Shown: piece after piece, positions 44,215-56,089 of the stretch
How positions within the stretch are numbered: the first letter of the stretch is position 1
How the letters are laid out: every line of letters starts with the position of its first letter
Assembly (NCBI RefSeq): GCF_000835495.1
Contig: NW_015622544.1
Span: 3,810,855-3,874,854 of the forward strand
DNA from: Cladophialophora immunda
Taxonomy: Eukaryota > Ascomycota > Eurotiomycetes > Chaetothyriales > Herpotrichiellaceae
Length of the DNA stretch: 64,000 bases
Reading direction: 5' to 3'
Translations under genes and position numbers: made by a program
The notes under the pieces: generated by a model
Told to the model about the DNA's origin: nothing
Database searches by the model: none
Seen by the model: the letters and a program-made list of their open reading frames with translations, nothing else

Positions 44215-44385
44215 CGAAATGTCATCCGCGGGAGGCTCGAACGGTAAAGGAGATGCCATAGACCAGGACTCTCACCCCCCAGACCTAGATGAGACTCACC
44301 CCTACCGTAGCTATAGACTCTAAAACAGAATAATAATGCCGCCACCCTTGACGATAGTGGTTGAAATTCCTCCGGTGACCGAATA
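44215..44385. other. Second un-RIPed island
   Basis: This short stretch keeps CA/TG dinucleotides and GC-rich words (CCGCGGGAGGCTCGAACGG, CCACCCTTGACG) inside RIP-mutated element 3. On the minus strand it is open for 60 codons. It contains a weak RNA polymerase III B-box-like GTTCGAGCC, but no tRNA fold is evident. A late small insertion is possible. Confidence 0.45.
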
Positions 44386-45441
44386 AATATAGAGGGAATA
44401 TAGCGGTCTGACCGTCTTTGGAGAATCTCTTAAAATATAAACCGCTTAGGTTTCTTTACTATCCCTACGCTTAGCTATCGCGAAGCGGTAGGGGAGGTAA
44501 CGCTCTAACGTGAAAGCTACTAAGTCTAGACTTCTTAGAAATACCTTTTCCTCTCTAATGGACTCCTAAAAGAGGGCGAACTACGACACTCTTAGCTCTA
44601 TAATCTCGATAGCTACGGAACTCCGCTATTAAAAAGAAGGAGGGAGGGAATAGCGTAGTTCGCTAGACTAAGAAAGAACTGAAAGATAAAGATAAAAGGT
44701 ATACTAGAGAAGAAAGTTTAAGGTTAATACTAAGGAAATTAGCGCGGACTCTTATTAGTTAGAATTTACCTATATACTATATAGGGAAAAAGGAAGTACG
44801 CTAATTAGTCGAAGCTTAGGACAGCAAAAATAGCTATCTACGCCTAGTACTATTAATAGTAAGGCTAATACGAGACTCTAAAGAATACCTTGATAGACTA
44901 GGTGAATACGCTGAAGATTTATATATAGAGGAAAGGAGAAAGACTAGTTATAGATGTGATAACTTAACGGTCTTAAGCGTTACTACTAGGTAATAGCGAG
45001 GTCATCATATACTAGTGATAGTATCGACGATAACCCTATCACTAGGAGTTAGAGCCTAGTACGGGATTAGTTTGAAGGGTGACAATCTAAAACGTAAAAT
45101 AGGAAGGTTCTGCCGTAGAAACGCCGGGGAGTACGTACGCCTAAACAGTTAGGTATAAGTATCTATCTCTCACCTTTTAACTAACCTTCCTTCCTACTAT
45201 AGTCTTATAACCTAATCTCCTATCTCCTACGCCCTCGCGAGTTATTTAGGGTTCTCTCGTCTTAATCTACTCTTAATATTATCTTTTAAGTAAAACTCTA
45301 GAAGATATAGGTTAGGGATCTTAATGTAAGTTCATCTTTAAGTTTACTATTTAGATAACTTAATGCGCTCTCGACTTAACGTTTCCATTAGAACCTTCCT
45401 TCTAAACTCCTCTCTCTACGCGTCTATAAGCTCACTAGTAA

Positions 45442-46540
45442 GATGTCCGGGAATCTAAGGGCACTACTACTAAAATCTCTAATAATCCATCCGAACCCTA
45501 CTTTAATATCTACGGTCGGTAAGAGCGCTCGATACTAAGTACCTAATGCCGGAACCGTTAATAATCAGCCTATTCTCACCGTTAAACATCCCGATAATCT
45601 CTAAGAAGTCTCCCTTAAAGATATAATAGCCGCCGTAAACTAGGACGATATTAATTAAGTTAGGGACTTTTACGGCTCTCTCAAAGTGAAATATCGATAG
45701 ATAGGAGATATTCGCGACTTTATAGCCTAACGTATCTTCGACCTCACTAAAGACCTTCCTAACGCCTATAAAGCCTTTAAGAAGTGTATTAGTCTATCGA
45801 AAGGAAAGAAGGAGTTTAACATAAAGCGTAATTGTTAGATAGAGGTACGTAATAAACTACTTTCGGAATACAGTAGGGTAAATAATATAAGCCTCTTTAA
45901 TTATAAATATAAAGAGAAGGGTATCCCTATATTAAAGGGCGGATTCTTAAAGCTCTCTATATAGACCTCTAAAGCCTTCTTCGATAAGTTAATTATTCCC
46001 TATAGGGGAGATATAATAACCCTTTTAGATTAATATTAATTCGCCTAGAAACACTCTATATAGTATAACGTACTACCCCTTCTTCTATTATAAAACGCGT
46101 TATATAAGATAATCGCCCGTCTTACTAGAATTCAGGAGGGGAGACACTTTAACGCTATAGCTTACCTAATTATAGGTGATATCTAAACTCTCCTTAATAG
46201 AAACCTACCTAATCTAGACACTTAGAGCGTAGAACGTAACCTCCTAGTATAGAGGGAGATACTTACTTAATATAGTTTTATAAAAAGGAATAACTTATAC
46301 TAGACGGGAGTTCTTCTAGTGAACTATACTAACCTCCTTATATTAGAAGGGAAGCTAGGACTTATAGCCCCTCTTAATACGTAAGTATAGAATACTAGAA
46401 ATACTTTGATATCGATAACCTACTAATTAGTTACCCATTCTAAAACTAGGAATCTACTATAGCTATAGATCAAAAGTCTTATAGGACTCGTAGGCCCCTC
46501 CAGTACTTCCTTAAGACACTAGAATATACGCATTACTTAA
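45442..46540 (+). pseudogene. Unrecognised ORF of LTR element 3
   Basis: From ATG 45442 (MSGNLRALLLKSL) the same frame can be followed for roughly 350 codons, with nearly all breaks being TAG or TAA. The translation is helical and Leu/Ile/Lys-rich with no motif I know. A second plausible frame follows at about 47,100-48,080, including SSSFIDTGITASRKESYVK, which recalls an aspartic-protease DTG but is not convincing. The consistent frame under RIP suggests it was coding before mutation. Confidence 0.45.
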
Positions 46541-48150
46541 TAAGATTAAACTCCCCCTCCGGTCCTCCCGGCTACTCCTCCGCTAGTCGCCTCCGTTCCT
46601 ATATAACCTTAGTAAGGATCTCTTCTAATATAGTCTAACTTAGTAGATATAATATAAGGAAGTTTAATATAACTTATAAAACCGGGAGAAGAACGCCCTA
46701 TTATTAGGAGTATAGAATAAGTAGACTAAATGAAAGCTAATCTAATTAATATCTTAGGCGTAGCGAAGCGGCTACGGCTATAGATAATAACCTCTAGACC
46801 TAAGTCATAAACTTTAACGATCTCCCTTAACCTAAGTGTAAAGAAGCTAAAGATTTCGGGACTTTTCTATAAGATTAAGGTAGGATAGTAGCTCGCGAGT
46901 TAGGGAATACGTATTACTAGTCCTTCTAGTACCGTCCCTCCACTAAAATCTCTTAGAAGCGATATATCTAAGAACTTACTAAATCTGATTCTAAACCCTA
47001 GAAGTCCTATTATATTTATATAGGAGCTAATTCAAAAATATATTAAGTAAACGAATTATGGCTAGAATGAGCTATTAGTTAATCGTAAAGACATTCAGAA
47101 ATACTATAAATACGGTGTTAAAAAGATAGTTAATGCATTGAGTCTTCTCGCTAGGTATATACTCAGGAGATACGCGTCTACCTATCTATATATAGCTAAA
47201 AAAGGAGTCGCTATACACCTAGAGGGACTAGAAAGAATTACGGCCTAACATAAGGATCTAATGAAGAGCCTAATATAACTAATTAAGCGATAGGAGGAAG
47301 AACTTAAGACTTAGAGCTACTAGATCTTACCTAGGTATCCTAACTATAAGACTACTAACGTCTTAAATAGAGCTCTTTAGAGTGCGCTCTAGAGTTCTAA
47401 CTATAATGGATAGGTTAGTAGTTCCTTTATTGATACCGGGATTACCGCCTCTCGAAAAGAATCTTATGTAAAGTGCTCTATTATCTCAAGTTTAGCGTTT
47501 CTTTTTTGGATTAATTAATACCGATAAGTAAACGACCTAGTGGATTTTAAGGCTTAGGGAGATGTTAATAATCTCTCTAGGCGACTCATCATCGTCAACG
47601 ACGACTTAGTAGGCACTAGAAACTACTAGCTTATCTTTATAGCGGATGGGATAATATAGTCGTACTCTATCATTAACTCTTAATTCGGTTAGTTAAGCGG
47701 TAGTAAGCTAGCGTTAGATATTTTCGTTCGGTGATTAAAGGAGCGTATTTTCAGCATCCCGCCACGAAATATCGAGTTAATATCTAACTACTAATAAGAC
47801 AAAAGTAGCTATAGGCTTTAGGTGGTTAAGAACGCTCTTACGGTTATCAACGCTAACACCTACGAAAAGGTGCGTTTATAGGCTACGTTATCTACCGTTT
47901 AGGTTAATATCGAAGATCGCTTCCTGATCTCTTTGAAGATCTACCAGATGGTTAAGCGCTACCTAAAGTAAAGTAGGTAGGCGTTAGCTCTCGCGAATAT
48001 GAGCTCGAAGGAATTAAATTCGAGATAGCTAGATAATTTTGCGGAGGCTTTAAAGGGTATAAAGAAGAATTAATGATTCCGGGAGGGCTAGTAAAGCTAG
48101 TTAGGAGACTTAAGCGAGGTCGTTAAGAAAGCGAGTGATAATAGGAGGGA

Positions 48151-48428
48151 TATAATGGGAAAGGTTTAGAGAGGACCTAAGATGTAAGGTGGGCGAGTAA
48201 GGTGATTAGTTAACTTTTAGCTATATATTATATAGGTAAACGTTACTACTCTCTGATTAGTCAGTTCGAGGGTACCACTTTAGCTTAGTAGTCTTTTCTT
48301 TTATTATTTGCCTAGATAGATAGAAAAACAACAAGATAATTAATCAACTGCTTGACAAGATGTGAACGCGCCTGTTACCTACCGCCGTACGAGTTGGCGC
48401 CTATGGCTAGAAGCCTCGCCCCAGTTCA
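48151..48428 (+). repeat. Right LTR of element 3
   Basis: 278 bp. RIP patches fall in different parts than in the left LTR: the first half is more mutated here, the middle less so. Confidence 0.9.
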
Positions 48429-49289
48429 CTACTTAAGAAAATCAATATAAAATAGTACTAGGACTGAGAATGCGAATATAAAGAAGATATATATATCTAT
48501 TAACTAGTGGAACTAGTAATAGTTAAAATAAGACTTCTAGAGGGGACTATAAAGAGAATTATTACTAAAAGAAACGAACTTAAGGAAGTATAGCGAGAAA
48601 AAGGAGTTATTCTTAAGCTAATTCTATCGATATTAGGACCCCTAAGGAATAGAAAGGTAATTAATGAACGAGAAGATCTAGACTATTACTATAAAAGACT
48701 TTTATACGAAGATAAAGACTACTAATAGTAATATAGAGACTATTTATATTACTAGAACGTCAATCTAAGAAGACTCTATATACTAATATCTAGAGGAGTC
48801 TACGCTAACCTTATAGAGGTAGGCTAAATATACAATAAATAAGAATACTAATGAAGAAGAGAATTACACCTATATTACTAAGAAGATATACTAAATATAA
48901 TATTCACTAATAGTAATAATAGTAGAGGAGATCCGCATAGGCTATTTATTATTAAAGAAATAGTCAATAATAGAGTAGACGGAGATTTTATAGCGGATGA
49001 TTTCTACTACCTAAATGAGGAAAAGTGCGATACGAAGATAAAGTATTAATATATCTATAATATTAACCTAGACGTTAAAAATGTCCTAATATACCCTAAG
49101 GTATTTGAAATGTTAGAAGAGTGTTTTAACACTAAATGCTAATAGGACAGAGAGCGATATATACACTAACTAAAAAACTTATAAGTGACGACTTAACGAG
49201 GCGGAGAAGTTATAATAATAACCTAAGGGTTAGAAAGCCTTAGGAGTTGAGAGAGATAACTATATTAGATAATCGCTACGTAGCTCTTA

Positions 49290-52200
49290 TAGTAGAATTA
49301 GCGAATATTTAGATTACTATTATAATTAACTTAGGAGCTAACCGGAGCTATATAAGTATAACTATAGCTAGGAAACTATATGAATATGAAGTAAAGAAAA
49401 GACTTCTATACCCCTTAAAGATAGTAGATGGATAACTATTAAGATAGATAACTATAGAAATAAAAAACGTTCCGTTAACGATTACGAAATATAAGGAGAT
49501 AATAAACCTAGATATAATAGATATCCTAGGATATAACGTGATTTTAGGAATAGACTAGCTTTAAAAACATAACCTAACTATTAACTAGTAAATAAGGATA
49601 GTAACATTTACGAAATGTAGTACCGTATAAAGGGAGGACTAATTATCCTTAAAGGCTCTAAAAAGAACGATTTTAGTGCGACCGATAGAACGTATATTAG
49701 CTAGCTCTAGTATTAGGGAAATACTACTGGAATATAAAGACTTTAAAGACTTCGCTAAAGAAAGAGAAGGTAACGCGGTCTTATTAGAATATAAACTATA
49801 GGATTATGAGATACCCTTAGAAGAAGAAAATAATCTAGAATACTACGTACGACTAATCCTAATATCTAAAAAGGAAGAAGACTTTCTTAAAGAGTATATT
49901 AATAAGTACCTTATAAAAGAGTTTATTAGACCTTTAAAGTCAAAAGTAGCTTATATAGTACTCTTTATACTAAAAAAGGACGGGGGATTAAGACTATATA
50001 TTAACTATAGACGTCTTAACGCGATAATAAAGAAGAATCGATATCTAATACTAAGAATTAATGAATTATAGGACCGACTCTTAGGAGCTAAATAGTTCTT
50101 AGTAATTAACGTTAGAGACGCCTACTATAGGGTAAGGATAAAGGAAGGAGAAGAGTGGAAGACGGCGTTTAGGACTAGATAGAGCCTATATAAATACTAG
50201 ATAATACCCTTTAGACTAACTAACGTACTAGCTACCTTCTAAGAACTTATTAACGATACCCTAAGAGAATACTTAGACGAGTTTATCGTTACCTACTTAG
50301 ATAATATCCTTATATTTTCCAAAACATATAATAAATATATCTAATACGTACGAAAAGTCCTATAAGTACTGAAAGAAAAGGATCTACCGATTAAATTAAG
50401 TAAATGCGAGTTTTATATATATACGATAGTATTCCTAGACTATATCGTATTATCATAAGAACTAGCGTTAAACCCTAATAAAGTTTAGACTATTAATAAC
50501 TAGCCTATATTAATAAGTATAAAAGAAGTATAATAGTTCTTAGGTCTTATTAACTACTATAGGAGGTTTATCTAAGGATTTTTAAGAATTACGGTACCCC
50601 TAACGAATTTAATAAAGAAAGACTATATCTTTAACTAGGATAATAAATGTGAATACGCCTTTAAGAGACTAAAAGAATAGATAACCTCTATACCTATCCT
50701 TATATTATTCGACCTAGAAAAGGAGTTAATACTCAAAACTAATGCGTTAGACGAGGTAATAGGGGTATATCTTATATAGAAAGACGAGAATAGCTAATTA
50801 TAATCTATAGCTTATTACTCAAGATGAATAACTTAACTAGAATCAAACTATAATATCTATAATAAAGAATTACTTATTATTATAGAAGCACTATAATAAT
50901 AAAGAGTATATCTAGAAGGAGTAAAGTATCTAGTATAGATATTTACTAATTATAAAAACCTTACTTACTAGATAACGATAAAGGACCTAAATAGATAATA
51001 AGTAAGATAGATAGAAACTTTAGTAAGATACGACTTTAGAATCCACTATATTAAAGGAACTAAAAATAGTTAGGTAGATACATTAAGTAGAAGACTAGAT
51101 TATATAGGGGTAGTAGGATCTAAACCTAATATACTACTTAAGACTAATAGATAGACGTTATAATATAGAGGATATGACTATAATTTAGTAATTATGGATA
51201 TTAAGCTAACTAAAGAATAAAAACGGGATATTATAAAAGAGAGATACGATAGCTAACTTATAGAGTACTCTAAAATTACAAAAATAATCGAGTTAATTAT
51301 AAGAGACTTCATATAGAAAGGACTTAGAAAAGATATTAAAGAATATATTAGAAAATGCGATACCTATAAGAAAATAAAGAAAGAATAATATAGACTATAT
51401 AGATTACTTATGATACTATAAACACTAAATAGACCGTAGAACTCTATTATAATTAACTTTATTATAAAACTACCGATATCTTAAGAACTCCTTATAAGTA
51501 AAGAGTATGATAGTATTATAGTAGTTATCGAAAGACTAACGAAATACGCATATATACTACTATTTACTAAAAGGGCGATAGTAAGAGATTTAGCCTACTT
51601 ATTTATCAGAATAGTTATATTATAATACGGGATACTAAATGAAATAATCTTAGATAGAGATAAGCTATTTACATTATAATTTTAGTAATCCTTAATAGAC
51701 CTCTTAGGGATAGATATAAAGTTATTAACGGTATACTACCTATAGATAGATAGTTAAATGGAAAGAATAAACTAAACACTAGAATAATATTTACGATACT
51801 ACGTTAACTATTAATAAGATAATTAGGCATAACTACTACTAATAGTATAAATAGCATTTAATAATAGTACTACCGTAATAGGAATATCACTATTTTACGT
51901 AACTTATAAATACTATCTAAATATATTTAAGATACTAAAATTTAAGAAACTAATATTAGAAGAAGTAAGGATTAAGGTCGATAAGATAAAAGAGCTATAT
52001 AATATAATGCAAAAGGAATTACAAAAAATATCAGAAAAAATAGTAAAAAGAGAAAATAGAAGAAGATCTAAGGGACTAGACCTTAAAGAGAGAGAGATAG
52101 TCTATATAAGAAGAAAAAACATCAAAATAAAACGATTAAGTAATAAACTAGATTATACTAAAATCGGACTATATCGCATTAAAAAGAAACTAGAACTAGT

Positions 52201-52411
52201 TATATACGAACTAGATCTCCTAAAAACACTAGAAATATACTTAGTATTCTATAAATCCCTACTAGAACTATATAGGGATCTAAATACGAAACTAGGACTA
52301 GTAGAGATCGATAAGGAAATAGGAGAACTAAAGTATAAGATTAAGAGGTTAGTTAACTTTAGTCCTAGATTAGAAGTTATTAAGTATATTAATATATATC
52401 TAGTTAAGTGA
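49290..52411 (+). pseudogene. Gypsy pol: protease, RT, RNase H, integrase
   Basis: In order: a protease-like INLGANRSYIS (expected DSGA) near 49,330; the RT segment EFIRPLKSKVAYIVLFILKK at about 49,920; the YLDNIL box at 50,294-50,311 (expected YLDD); and IKLSKCEFYI near 50,390. RNase H lies at about 50,720-50,880. The integrase zinc-finger remnant YIRKCDTYKKIKKE is near 51,340-51,380, and the integrase core with an INQTLEQYLRYY-like stretch is at about 51,760-51,800. The piece 52,007-52,411 is still open for 134 codons and is the integrase C-terminal region. Stops are mainly TAA/TAG in place of Gln/Trp. The element cannot encode active enzymes as it stands. Confidence 0.9.
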
Positions 52412-53452
52412 TTAAGATATAACGATTCAGAGAATACTTAGGAATATAGCGATAACTTACTATCTAGAGTGAAGAAGGAATACTATTAAAGAATAGGTAC
52501 GCGACCTATTATTCTAAAAGAACTAAAACTAGAAAATAAGACTAATACTAAATGCCGGTAAGGGATAACTAATATAGGACTCTACGGGATATAAGAAGTG
52601 AAGCTAGAAAAGATATTAGCTTATTAAGGGTTCCTAGTACCGACGCGATACCTAGTACATTAGTTAATAATAGAACCTAATACCTAGGAACTAAGGGAAA
52701 ACGTACCTAAGATACTTATTATTAAATACTACTAGCACTACATTAGATTATCTAGAATCGAGTCTAGAGATCGGAATAAAGAGCGATAGTACTAAAGAAT
52801 TATTAATTAGATAACTTAGGAGGCTACCCTATATCCCTAAATTCGGGAAAAGGGAGGGACGGATTAGAAAAAATAACTACGTTAAAAGCTAGATTATCCT
52901 AGATAAAGGGATCCGCGTCTATTACCACTATATCCGCACCGTCACTATTATCTAGTAAACCTAGGGCCGCCGCCTTACGATCCACTATATCCTCCTAACG
53001 CTTCGTTAGGACATCTACTCTTTTATTTATATTAGCGATACACTACTAAGTTTCTAATAATTACTTAACTAAGGCTAATATTAAATTTTAGACCTCCTAA
53101 CCTTACTAAATCAACTCCTACTTCTTATTTTCGAGTCAATCAAACTTAGTCTTAGAAAAGTAACTATAATAAGTTATATTCTTTTTAGTATAGGGACCGC
53201 ACTTTGAATAACTACGATAGATAATATAGATAGAGTATAACTTAGTACACTCTAGGTAGGGATTAGGAGCGTAGGAGCTGAGCTTTATAATAGCGTCACC
53301 TAAGTCACGATATCGTTAGGATCGAGGGAGTTTCAGAACCTTTAGTATAATTAGCTATAAGGAAGAAGTAAAAGGTAGAAGGGAAGGGATACGCTCACCT
53401 TAAGTACGTTAAGAGTAACGTATACGTTAAAGGAGGGAGAGGTATTACGAAC

Positions 53453-53861
53453 TAACTATATAGGAGGCTAAGGGGAAAGATAAGAAGGAAGGTCGACTAA
53501 GGAGAATATATTAGACGCTAGTATCTTAGTAAATATATTAGCATAACCTAGCGGGGTAATAGAGCTATATACCTAGATAGGCTCAGAAATATATTAATAT
53601 GTTTAATATATCTAATAGAGTAATATATTAAATATGTATCCCGAGTAGTATATAGCCGTACTTAGCTATATAGTTCTCCTCGTAATTAATAATAGTTATA
53701 TAGAATCGAGTTCCTTACGATCATCTACTATACGTATAGGTCTATATACTATATACTTAGTTTTCAGTCTTAGCTACATTATCCCTCCCTACTATATCAC
53801 TAAGTAAACTACCGCGGGTTTGCCTAAGGATACCTTACGTGTCAGATAGCAGCTCGTAATA
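53453..53861 (+). repeat. Right LTR of Gypsy element
   Basis: 409 bp and strongly RIP-mutated relative to the left LTR, most obviously in the first 250 bp. Confidence 0.9.
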
Positions 53862-53866
53862 AGGAT

Positions 53867-54055
53867 GTAATCGACTAGAGGGATGTGGATAAGTAGGTAG
53901 AGTAAGAAAAGCGTGCAAGTAGTAGTCGTATGAGAGGGGGTGAGCTAACTCAACGACGATGTAGTACCTACGGAAAGCCTAGGCACAATACACGTACGTG
54001 TCAAGAGGATAAAGAAATATCCAATATATCTAGTTCTGAGTAGATTAAGTGAATT
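53867..54055 (+). pseudogene. Fot1/pogo transposase, C-terminal part
   Basis: The frame resumes directly after the duplicated AGGAT. It runs through a DVDK..EKRASSSRMRGGE stretch and the terminal zinc-knuckle-like RRCSTYGKPRHNTRTCQED, typical of fungal pogo/Fot1 proteins, in which one Cys has become Tyr. Joining it to 40,753 gives one continuous C-terminus, which confirms the insertion event. Confidence 0.85.
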
Positions 54056-55236
54056 TATCTTAGGTTAGTAGTGTAATTGAATTAGATTGTCGTACGGTGG
54101 TGGTTAGGTGCGCAACTCGCTATACTACGCGACTCGCTATGCACCCACGTTATATAAGTTAAAGATTATTAGTTATCTAGGTTAAGAAGGGATAATAACC
54201 TTAATAATAAGGTAGTTCTTCTAGCTAAATATACTATAAGATATTTAAAGGTTTATATAGAACTATAATGTTTATAGATAGATAAAGGCCTAGAAGGAAT
54301 AGAAATAGAGGTTCCTAAAGCCTCTCCTAATCCCTAATTAACTATAGAAGAAAGTATTAGTCGATTTTATTATAGAACTCCTAGAGAGTTAGGGCTATAT
54401 AAACCTAATAGTTATTATAGATTAACTAAAGAAAGGAGTCTTACTTAAACTATTATATATAATTAAGTTAAAAGATATAGTAGGAGTCTTCCTATAGACA
54501 TTCTATTAGTAATATAGATTACTATTAGTAATTATATTAGATTACGACCCCTAATTTATAAGTATACTATAGAAAAGGATCTATTAACTCTTAGATATTA
54601 TATAGCGATTATCTATAGCTTACTACTTAGAGATAGATAGGTCTACTAAGCGAATAAACTAAATAGTTAAAACGTACCTTTATACGTTTATAAATGGAAA
54701 ATAGGACGACTAGGTAGAACTTCTACCTATAGTAGAACTAGTAATTAATAATCGTAACGTATACTCTATAGGAGTAAGCTTATTCTTCCTACTATATAGA
54801 TATTACGTTAAGCTACTTTAAATATAAGAACCCCCCTATATAGTAGAAACTCCTTAAGAACTTATATAATAAGTAGACCTTATTATATAATGACTCTAAG
54901 AGGCGAGAGAATAGGCGTAGTCTTTAATAGTTATCGCGTAGTAGGAATAGGAGGAGAGAACGAATCGAATGCGATAATAAGTACTATAATTCTAAGTTAG
55001 CGATAAGATATAGCTTAACTTAAGAAACGTACGAATAACGCGTACTAGGTAAGAAACTAGACTAGAAGAATATAAAGTATACCGTTATGGAGGTAGTGAG
55101 ATCTTATAGCTACCGCCTAAATACCCTATTAAGTATTTATAATATCTTCTACTTAGATCTCCTTTATACGGCCTTAATAGACTCTCTTAACTTATAGAGA
55201 ATAGACGATAACTAGTCTACGCTAGTGATAGTTAGA

Positions 55237-55410
55237 GACGATGAAGAATACGAGGTGGAGGCGATCCTAGAAGATAAGGTTATACGAAGAGGAAGAGGAT
55301 CCTAGAAGTAATATCTAGTGAAATAGACTAGATATACCGAACTAATGTAGGAACTGGCCGACGCGCTATAAGACTCTACCGCGCTAGATACGTACGAGGC
55401 TTCCTAGGTA
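55237..55410 (+). pseudogene. Gypsy chromodomain relic of element 1
   Basis: The translation EYEVEAILEDKVIRRGRGS, followed by a YLVK..TRYTELM stretch and LADALQDSTALDTYEA, matches the C-terminal chromodomain of fungal chromoviruses. The polypurine tract and right LTR follow at once. Confidence 0.85.
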
Positions 55411-55434
55411 AGTATAGAGGGAGGGAGGGGGTGA

Positions 55435-55850
55435 TATAATAGGTTAAACCTAGGAGAAGGCTTAGTTCTAGCGAACTAGCGCTAAGACTAACGCTAGGAA
55501 ATACTACCTCCTGATTAGTTAAGATTTACCTATATAATAGATAGGCGAAATGCTACCTCCTGATTAGTTAAGACGTATACGGTATAAGGGATATAAAGTC
55601 CTAATAGCTAAGACACCGTACGTAAGGGAAGGTAAGGAGTTAGAATAAGTACGTAAGGGAAGGTAAGGAGCTAGAATAAGTACGTAAGGGAAGGAGTAAG
55701 GAGGTGAGGATAATAGTTACCTCCTTACGGTGCGTTAGAGGATATAAGGAGAAAGGAAGGATAGCTATTCCTTCCTTCTCTCTCCTCAGATTTATCCTCC
55801 TTATTACTAGGTTAGCTAGCTAGTTATAGAACTCTTTCTAAACCCTCACA
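55435..55850 (+). repeat. Right LTR of element 1
   Basis: 416 bp. It is about 31 bp longer than the left LTR because it has one more copy of a unit containing AAGGTAAGGAG..AGAATAAGTACGTAAGGG. Confidence 0.88.
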
Positions 55851-56089
55851 CTCTTCGCGTATTTTATTCTCTACTAGGTAAAGCTAACGTATTATCTTAC
55901 TGTTCAGAGGACATAGAGTAGATTGGCTCATAGGATCGTACCCTTTTAGGTAATGTACGTGACTGTTAGGAAGCTTAGTTAAGTTAACTATCTGAGAGGA
56001 GAGAACGCTCTTATATAGATAAAGGAAACACTACTAGATAGTGATAGAAGTACCTCGAAGGTAGATTTCTAATCACTATTAGTAATCAA

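Larger units (their letters stand above)
43217..48428 (+). mobile_element. LTR element 3, innermost, coding content unrecognised
   Basis: Direct LTRs of 278 bp (43,217-43,494 and 48,151-48,428) start TGTAATGGGAAAGG/TATAATGGGAAAGG and end AGTTCA. They are flanked by CTAC (43,213-43,216 and 48,429-48,432). AATAGGAGGGA before the right LTR fits a polypurine tract. Size is 5.2 kb. The interior contains long plus-strand frames interrupted almost only by TAG/TAA, but I see no reverse transcriptase, integrase or protease motif. It may be a large non-autonomous derivative or an element carrying captured or novel ORFs. Confidence 0.85.
40754..53861 (+). mobile_element. Ty3/Gypsy LTR retrotransposon, RIP-mutated
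   Basis: LTRs at 40,754-41,172 and 53,453-53,861 start TGTTACGAAC/TATTACGAAC and end CGTAATA. They are flanked by target duplication AGGAT (40,749-40,753 and 53,862-53,866). A polypurine tract AAAGGAGGGAGAGG precedes the right LTR. Own length without the inner element is about 7.9 kb, typical for Gypsy. The order gag, zinc knuckle, protease, RT, RNase H, integrase, chromo-like end can be read on the plus strand through RIP stops. Confidence 0.92.
39175..54153 (+). mobile_element. Fot1/pogo-type DNA transposon, split by a Gypsy insertion
   Basis: Terminal inverted repeats of about 44 bp start TAACRTGGGTGCATAGCGAG at both ends, flanked by TA. Each TIR contains two copies of a 17-bp unit (left: 39,185-39,201 and 39,202-39,218). 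Own length is about 1.87 kb, which is normal for Fot1-like elements. It lies in the gag part of LTR element 1 and encodes a CENP-B/DDE transposase. Confidence 0.88.
38393..55850 (+). mobile_element. LTR retrotransposon 1: chromoviral Gypsy deletion derivative
   Basis: Direct LTRs at 38,393-38,777 and 55,435-55,850 are flanked by the 5-bp target duplication CTCTT (38,388-38,392 and 55,851-55,855). A polypurine tract (GAGGGAGGGAGGGGGTGA) abuts the right LTR. Own sequence without inner insertions is about 2.5 kb. A gag-like piece lies after the left LTR (39,040-39,110, LPKFSG-like translation) and a chromodomain lies at 55,237-55,410. Reverse transcriptase and most of pol are missing, so it is a non-autonomous deletion derivative. 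Confidence 0.88.

Noticed and set aside
44215..44345. tRNA gene on the minus strand
   Set aside because: Only a B-box-like word is present. No cloverleaf can be formed by eye.
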